A stretch of 8,693 nt of DNA from contig NZ_JAWOAR010000034.1 of NCBI RefSeq assembly GCF_046498435.1, forward strand, positions 1-8,693, written 5' to 3'. Source of the stretch: Longimonas sp046498435 (lineage in GTDB: Bacteria; Bacteroidota; Rhodothermia; Rhodothermales; Salinibacteraceae). Positions 4,802 through 8,693 of this stretch are shown piece after piece. The notes beneath the pieces are model-generated. The model was given only the letters and a program-made list of their open reading frames with translations, was not told the origin of the DNA and made no database searches. Position numbers and translations under genes: made by a program. Positions within the stretch are counted from its first letter, which is position 1. Every line of letters begins with the position of its first letter.

Positions 4802-7800
4802 ATGCTACGTGCTTTTCGCTTCCGCATCTTGGCAGGTCTGCTGCTGATGCTGTTTGGTCTTCCCCTGTTGGTCCACGCGCAGTCGGAAGACGACGCGGGG
4901 ACGCGCCTGCTTCAAACGCCCAGCGTAGAGGGCGAAACCGTTGTGTTTGCATACGCCGGTGAAATCTGGCGCACGCCGCTCGATGGCGGCGACGCCGAGC
5001 GGCTCACCAGCTTCGCAGGCGTCGCCTCCAACCCACAGCTCTCCCCCGATGGATCGCAGGTCGCATTCTCAGGACGCTACAACGGCCAGACCGATGTCTA
5101 CGTCGTCTCCGTTGACGGCGGGACACCCGAGCGCCTTACGTACCATCCCGGTACCGACACGGTGCAAGGCTGGACCCCCGACGGTTCGCAGATCGTCTTT
5201 GCCTCGGGCCGCGACTCGGCTCCAGCCTCCTACCAGCGGTTCTGGACGATTGGCGTAGGCGACACGACGCCCGATCCGCTGCCCATTCCACGCGGTGATG
5301 TGGGCGGGTTTGGTCCCGATGGCGAGCGCTTCGTCTACCAGCCCATTACGCGGTGGCAAGACCACTGGCGCGGCTACCGGGGCGGACAGGTCCACCCGAT
5401 CTGGATCCTCGATATGGAAACGTACGAGCATACCGAGCTCCCCTTTGAGGAAACCATCGATACGCAGCCCGTGTGGGCGGGCGATACGGTGTACTTCCTC
5501 TCCGACCGGGCCGAAAACATGGTCATGAACGTATACGCCTACAACGTGGACGACGAATCGCTCACACAGGTCACCGACCACACCGACTTCGACGTGAAGT
5601 CGCTCGATGTGGACGGCTCGACCCTCGTCTACGAGCAGGGCGGCTACCTGCACCGGCACGATCTGCAGCAGGATACGCAGGCCCAGCTTGAGGTGACGGT
5701 CCGCGGTGACTTTCCGTGGACACAGCGCCAGTGGAAGGAGGTGGGCCCGATGGCCTCCAATGCCGACCTTTCCCCCAATGGCGTGCGCGCGGTGATGGAA
5801 GCCCGCGGCGAAATCTTTACCATTCCTGCTGAGGACGGCTCGTGGCGAAACCTGTCGCAAGCCTCCGACGCAGCAGACCGCTATCCGGCATGGTCGCCCG
5901 ACGGATCGCAGATCGCCTGGTTTACAGATCGCGACGGCGAGTACGCGCTCCGCATCACCAACCAGCAGGGCGGCGACGCTCGCAGCATCTCCCTGCCCAA
6001 CGACGTGTTCTACTACCGCCCGCAGTGGTCGCCCGATAGCGAGCGCCTCCTCTTCACGGACACCGACCGCAACCTGTGGGTGCTCGATGTGGAGAGCGAA
6101 GAGACCACCCGCATCGACCAGGATCTGTACACCCCGCCCGGGCGCACGATGAACCCGCAGTGGTCGCCCGATGGCGAGTGGATTGCCTACGCCAAGCGCC
6201 TGGACAGCCAGTTTCGGACCGTCTACGCGTACTCGCTGGAGGACGAAGAGGCAATCGCGATGAGCGACGGCATGGCCGATGCCGTGAATCCGGTGTGGGA
6301 TGCGAGCGGCAAGTATCTCTACTTCATGGCCAGCACCGACTACGGCCTCAACACCGGCTGGCTCGATATGAGTTCGTACGAGCGGCCCATCGACCGTAGC
6401 GTCTACCTCACGGTGCTAAGCGACGACGAGCCCTCGCCGCTACTTCCGCAGAGCGATGAGGAGGCCACCGGCGATTCCGCACAGAACGGGGACGAAGAAA
6501 ACGGCTCCGACGAAGAGGTGGACGTCCGTATCGACCCCGAGGGGCTGGCGCAGCGCACGCAGGCGCTGGATCTGCCCGAGCGGGCGTATCAGAGCTTGCA
6601 TGCGGGCACCGCTGGTACGGTGTTCGTGGGCGAGTCGGTGCCCAACGCGCCCGGCCTGCACATCCACCAGTACCAGCTGGATGCGCAAGAAGCGAAACCC
6701 TTCTTGGAGGGCGTAACGCAGTTTGAGGTCGCGCACTCCGGCGAGCAAGTGTTGTACCAGGCGCAGGGGCAGTGGGGCATTGTGCCTACGGCGCAGCCGC
6801 CCTCGCCCGGCGACGGCGCGCTCGATCTGTCGGGGGTGGAGATGCCAGTCGATCCTCCGGCCGAGTGGCAGCAGATTTTTGAAGAGGCATGGCGCTTTCA
6901 CCGCGACTATCTGTACGTGGAGAACTACCACGGCCTTGACTGGCCAAATATCTACGACCTGTACGCGCCGTGGGTCGACCATGTGCGGCATCGCGATGAC
7001 CTGAACTACGTGCTGGAGCTGATGGTCGGCGAGCTCTCGCTGGGCCACACCTACGTGGGCGGCGGCGACGTGCCCGATGGCGACGGTCCTGGCACAGGGC
7101 TCCTGGGTGCCGACCTCGAAGCCGATGGCGAGCGCTACCGCATCGAACGCATCTACGACGGCGAGGCGTGGAACCCGAACCTGAACGCGCCGCTGCGCGC
7201 ACCCGGCCTCGACGTAGAAACGGGCGACTACATTCTGGCGGTGGAAGGCCGCTCGCTCACTACCGACATGAACCCCTACGCGCCGTTTGAGGGTACCGCT
7301 GGTCGCACGGTGACACTGCTTGTAAACGACGAACCAACAACCGACGGTGCCCGCGAGGTGACCGTGGAGCCCATTGGCAGCGATTCGGGCCTCCGCACGC
7401 GTGCCTGGATCGAGGACAACCGCCGTTATGTCGAAGAGCAATCTGACGGCGAGCTGGGCTACGTCTACGTGCCCAACACGGCCCAGGCAGGCTACGACTC
7501 GTTCAACCGCTACTACTTCGCGCAGCAAGACCGCAGCGGCATGGTTATCGACGAGCGCTTCAACGGCGGCGGGTCGGCAGCCGACTACATGGTGGATATC
7601 ATGTCGCGCGAGCTGCACGGCTTCTTTAATAACCCGATCGCTGAGCGCACGCCCTTCACCACACCGGGCGCGGGCGTGTGGGGCCCCAAAGTCCTGATTG
7701 CGAACGAAGCGGCAGGCTCCGGCGGCGACCTACTCCCCTACCTGTTCCGCCGGATGGAGATCGGTCCTATTGTAGGCCGCCGCACGTGGGGAGGCCTTGT

Positions 7801-8077
7801 GGGGATTTGGGATACGCCGCCGCTCTTGGATGGCGGCACCCTGACCGTGCCCCGCGGCGGATTCTTCGACCGCGATGGCAATTGGGCTGTGGAAAACGAG
7901 GGCGTATCGCCCGACATCCCGGTTGTGCAGACGCCGCGCGAGGTCATCGAGGGGGAGGATCCACAGCTTGACCGTGCCATCGAAGAGGCCATGATGCGCT
8001 TGCCGGAGGAAGACCCCGTCCTCGACGAGCCCGCTCCCCCTGTGCGTGCCCCGCGTGCGCTGCCCGACGACGAGTAG
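4802..8077 (+). CDS. Exported tricorn-type S41 peptidase
   Basis: 1091 residues; a homologue of tricorn protease, which cleaves peptides released by larger proteases. Residues 1-26 are a Sec signal peptide (RAFRFR, hydrophobic core, VHA|Q), so it should act in the periplasm. Beta-propeller repeats carry SPDG motifs near residues 80, 124, 364, 409 and 454, with a degenerate one near 499. An acidic linker (about 551-574) follows. The C1 helical domain (about 685-755) ends in GELSLGHTYV, then a PDZ domain (about 770-865), then the catalytic C2 domain with DERFNGGG (917-924), NEAAGSGGDLLP with Ser973, TWGGLVGI, and WAVENEGVSPDI with Glu1031. His749, Ser973 and Glu1031 match Thermoplasma tricorn His746, Ser965 and Glu1023 as I recall them. 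The residue matching Ser745 is Gly748 and that matching Asp966 is Gly974. The tail is Pro-rich. The start has no Shine-Dalgarno but gives an ideal signal peptide. Family assignment is firm; activity is inferred. Confidence 0.95.
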   Translation: MLRAFRFRILAGLLLMLFGLPLLVHAQSEDDAGTRLLQTPSVEGETVVFAYAGEIWRTPLDGGDAERLTSFAGVASNPQLSPDGSQVAFSGRYNGQTDVYVVSVDGGTPERLTYHPGTDTVQGWTPDGSQIVFASGRDSAPASYQRFWTIGVGDTTPDPLPIPRGDVGGFGPDGERFVYQPITRWQDHWRGYRGGQVHPIWILDMETYEHTELPFEETIDTQPVWAGDTVYFLSDRAENMVMNVYAYNVDDESLTQVTDHTDFDVKSLDVDGSTLVYEQGGYLHRHDLQQDTQAQLEVTVRGDFPWTQRQWKEVGPMASNADLSPNGVRAVMEARGEIFTIPAEDGSWRNLSQASDAADRYPAWSPDGSQIAWFTDRDGEYALRITNQQGGDARSISLPNDVFYYRPQWSPDSERLLFTDTDRNLWVLDVESEETTRIDQDLYTPPGRTMNPQWSPDGEWIAYAKRLDSQFRTVYAYSLEDEEAIAMSDGMADAVNPVWDASGKYLYFMASTDYGLNTGWLDMSSYERPIDRSVYLTVLSDDEPSPLLPQSDEEATGDSAQNGDEENGSDEEVDVRIDPEGLAQRTQALDLPERAYQSLHAGTAGTVFVGESVPNAPGLHIHQYQLDAQEAKPFLEGVTQFEVAHSGEQVLYQAQGQWGIVPTAQPPSPGDGALDLSGVEMPVDPPAEWQQIFEEAWRFHRDYLYVENYHGLDWPNIYDLYAPWVDHVRHRDDLNYVLELMVGELSLGHTYVGGGDVPDGDGPGTGLLGADLEADGERYRIERIYDGEAWNPNLNAPLRAPGLDVETGDYILAVEGRSLTTDMNPYAPFEGTAGRTVTLLVNDEPTTDGAREVTVEPIGSDSGLRTRAWIEDNRRYVEEQSDGELGYVYVPNTAQAGYDSFNRYYFAQQDRSGMVIDERFNGGGSAADYMVDIMSRELHGFFNNPIAERTPFTTPGAGVWGPKVLIANEAAGSGGDLLPYLFRRMEIGPIVGRRTWGGLVGIWDTPPLLDGGTLTVPRGGFFDRDGNWAVENEGVSPDIPVVQTPREVIEGEDPQLDRAIEEAMMRLPEEDPVLDEPAPPVRAPRALPDDE

Positions 8078-8099
8078 CGTGGGCATTGCCGCATCCATA

Positions 8100-8124
8100 G
8101 CCGGGGACCGCTTGCGTCCCCGGC
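8100..8124 (+). terminator. GC-rich hairpin after the protease gene
   Basis: GCCGGGGAC (8100-8108) pairs perfectly with GTCCCCGGC (8116-8124) around a 7-base loop, 22 bases after the protease stop. No T-tract follows, so it is either a non-canonical terminator or a transcript-end stabiliser. GCGTCCCCGGC from its right side recurs at 8197-8207, so part of it is duplicated. Confidence 0.5.
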
Positions 8125-8500
8125 AATCTGTGGGGCGAATGCCATTGGCACTGCACGTCCCCTGGACGGCACGTCGCTAAACACGTACGACTGCCCGCGT
8201 CCCCGGCGGTGGGGTTCACATCGCTCGCCTCCTCTGGGTTCGATTGAGACGCGCCCGAAACGACTACAGAAGCTCAGAATCGTGACAGTAGTTGGTATTC
8301 CTCTCATCCTGTCCTTCTCCCCAAAGGCTAGTCCTTGCACATAACTTTCTCTTTGATACTTTGTTGGCAAGAGGTTTGCCTGCTTCACCACTTGTTCAAT
8401 TATTTCCCCCTTTGCTAGATCGACTGGATCGTCCGTGCCATTGGATCCGCATTCAGGTCATCTGTTTGGGGGTATTTCGTTTACAGGATTCACACCTCCC
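8125..8500. other. Gene-free stretch downstream of the protease
   Basis: No credible coding frame was found on either strand. The first half is GC-rich with small dyads: TGCCATTGGCA (8140-8150), CGTCC-CCT-GGACG (8156-8168), and the repeated GCGTCCCCGGC (8197-8207). From about 8270 to 8430 the sequence becomes clearly more AT-rich. TTGCAC (8335-8340) and TACTTT (8357-8362), 16 bases apart, are a weak promoter-like pair with no gene seen after them in the window. Confidence 0.5.
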
Positions 8501-8693
8501 CACGGTATGAAGCCCTTCCGGCCTCGAAGAAGTGGGCCGCCCGGACGAAGCCCGGAGGGACGCGCTCGAAAATTGATCCTGTTTGAGCGAGCCTGCGAGT
8601 GAGTTTGATCAATTGTAGCGGACCGGAGGGCACAGTCAGGCCCAGTTCTTCCAGGGGCCCTTGCGGTCATCCTTTGGGCCTTGATCTTTTTAC
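8501..8693. repeat. Start of a probable dispersed structured repeat, cut by the window edge
   Basis: The text has a distinctive make-up: CCCTTCCGG, CCCGGAGGG, CGCGCTCGAAAATTGATC, GAGCGAGCCTGCGAGTGAG. AATTGATC (8571-8578) pairs with GATCAATT (8607-8614). CGCTCGAA (8563-8570) can instead pair with TTTGAGCG (8582-8589, one G-U), so two folds compete. A 31-codon frame (ATG 8507 to TGA 8602), Arg/Pro-rich and ending ARKLILFERACE, is probably incidental. From memory, near-identical text recurs in Bacteroidota/Rhodothermota genomes, often as spurious hypothetical proteins. This was not searched, and the boundaries are uncertain. Confidence 0.45.

Noticed and set aside
6440..7618. Minus-strand open frame of 392 codons, and another at 5069-5860
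   Set aside because: Both lie antisense within the tricorn-type protease and are His/Val/Arg-rich without domains, typical shadows of GC-rich coding sequence.
8230..8258. GGGTTCGATT resembling a tRNA T-arm
   Set aside because: The matching stem bases are absent and no acceptor, D or anticodon arm can be built around it.

Overview
The window looks like chromosomal DNA from a GC-rich, probably halophilic member of the Rhodothermota/Bacteroidota, near Salinibacter, Salisaeta or Longibacter. This is inferred from three things: the acidic proteins, especially the large protease with its Asp/Glu-rich linker; the lack of any clear Shine-Dalgarno sequence before the five genes; and intergenic repeats of a kind I associate with that group. 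No rRNA, tRNA, CRISPR array, transposase or phage gene is visible.

Layout: positions 1-1481 hold two genes on the minus strand, a DsrE-family small cysteine protein followed 60 bases later by thiamine-monophosphate kinase (thiL), which runs off the left edge. A 221-base divergent intergenic region with two overlapping small palindromes separates them from a plus-strand DUF1152 protein (1703-2842) that carries a helix-turn-helix-like C-terminal tail. Positions 2843-3888 are about 1 kb without a convincing gene, but they are the most structured part of the window. They contain a putative terminator, a G/C-rich palindrome cluster, four copies of a hairpin family whose stems differ yet stay complementary, and two abutting MITE-like elements with terminal inverted repeats that share a TA dinucleotide.

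Next comes a lipoprotein (3889-4548) whose signal-peptide core is made of four 15-base tandem repeats. A 253-base spacer with two identical-arm GTTCnGAAC palindromes leads to a very large exported tricorn-type S41 protease (4802-8077). The last 600 bases hold a hairpin after the protease, an AT-richer gene-free stretch, and what looks like the start of another dispersed repeat, cut by the window edge.

The genes do not form one pathway. ThiL makes thiamine diphosphate. The DsrE protein may act in sulfur transfer or redox, a loose link to thiamine sulfur chemistry. The tricorn homologue probably degrades peptides in the periplasm. The lipoprotein and the DUF1152 protein have no assigned function. 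The best leads are the non-coding elements at 3300-3853 and the repeat-built signal peptide next to them.
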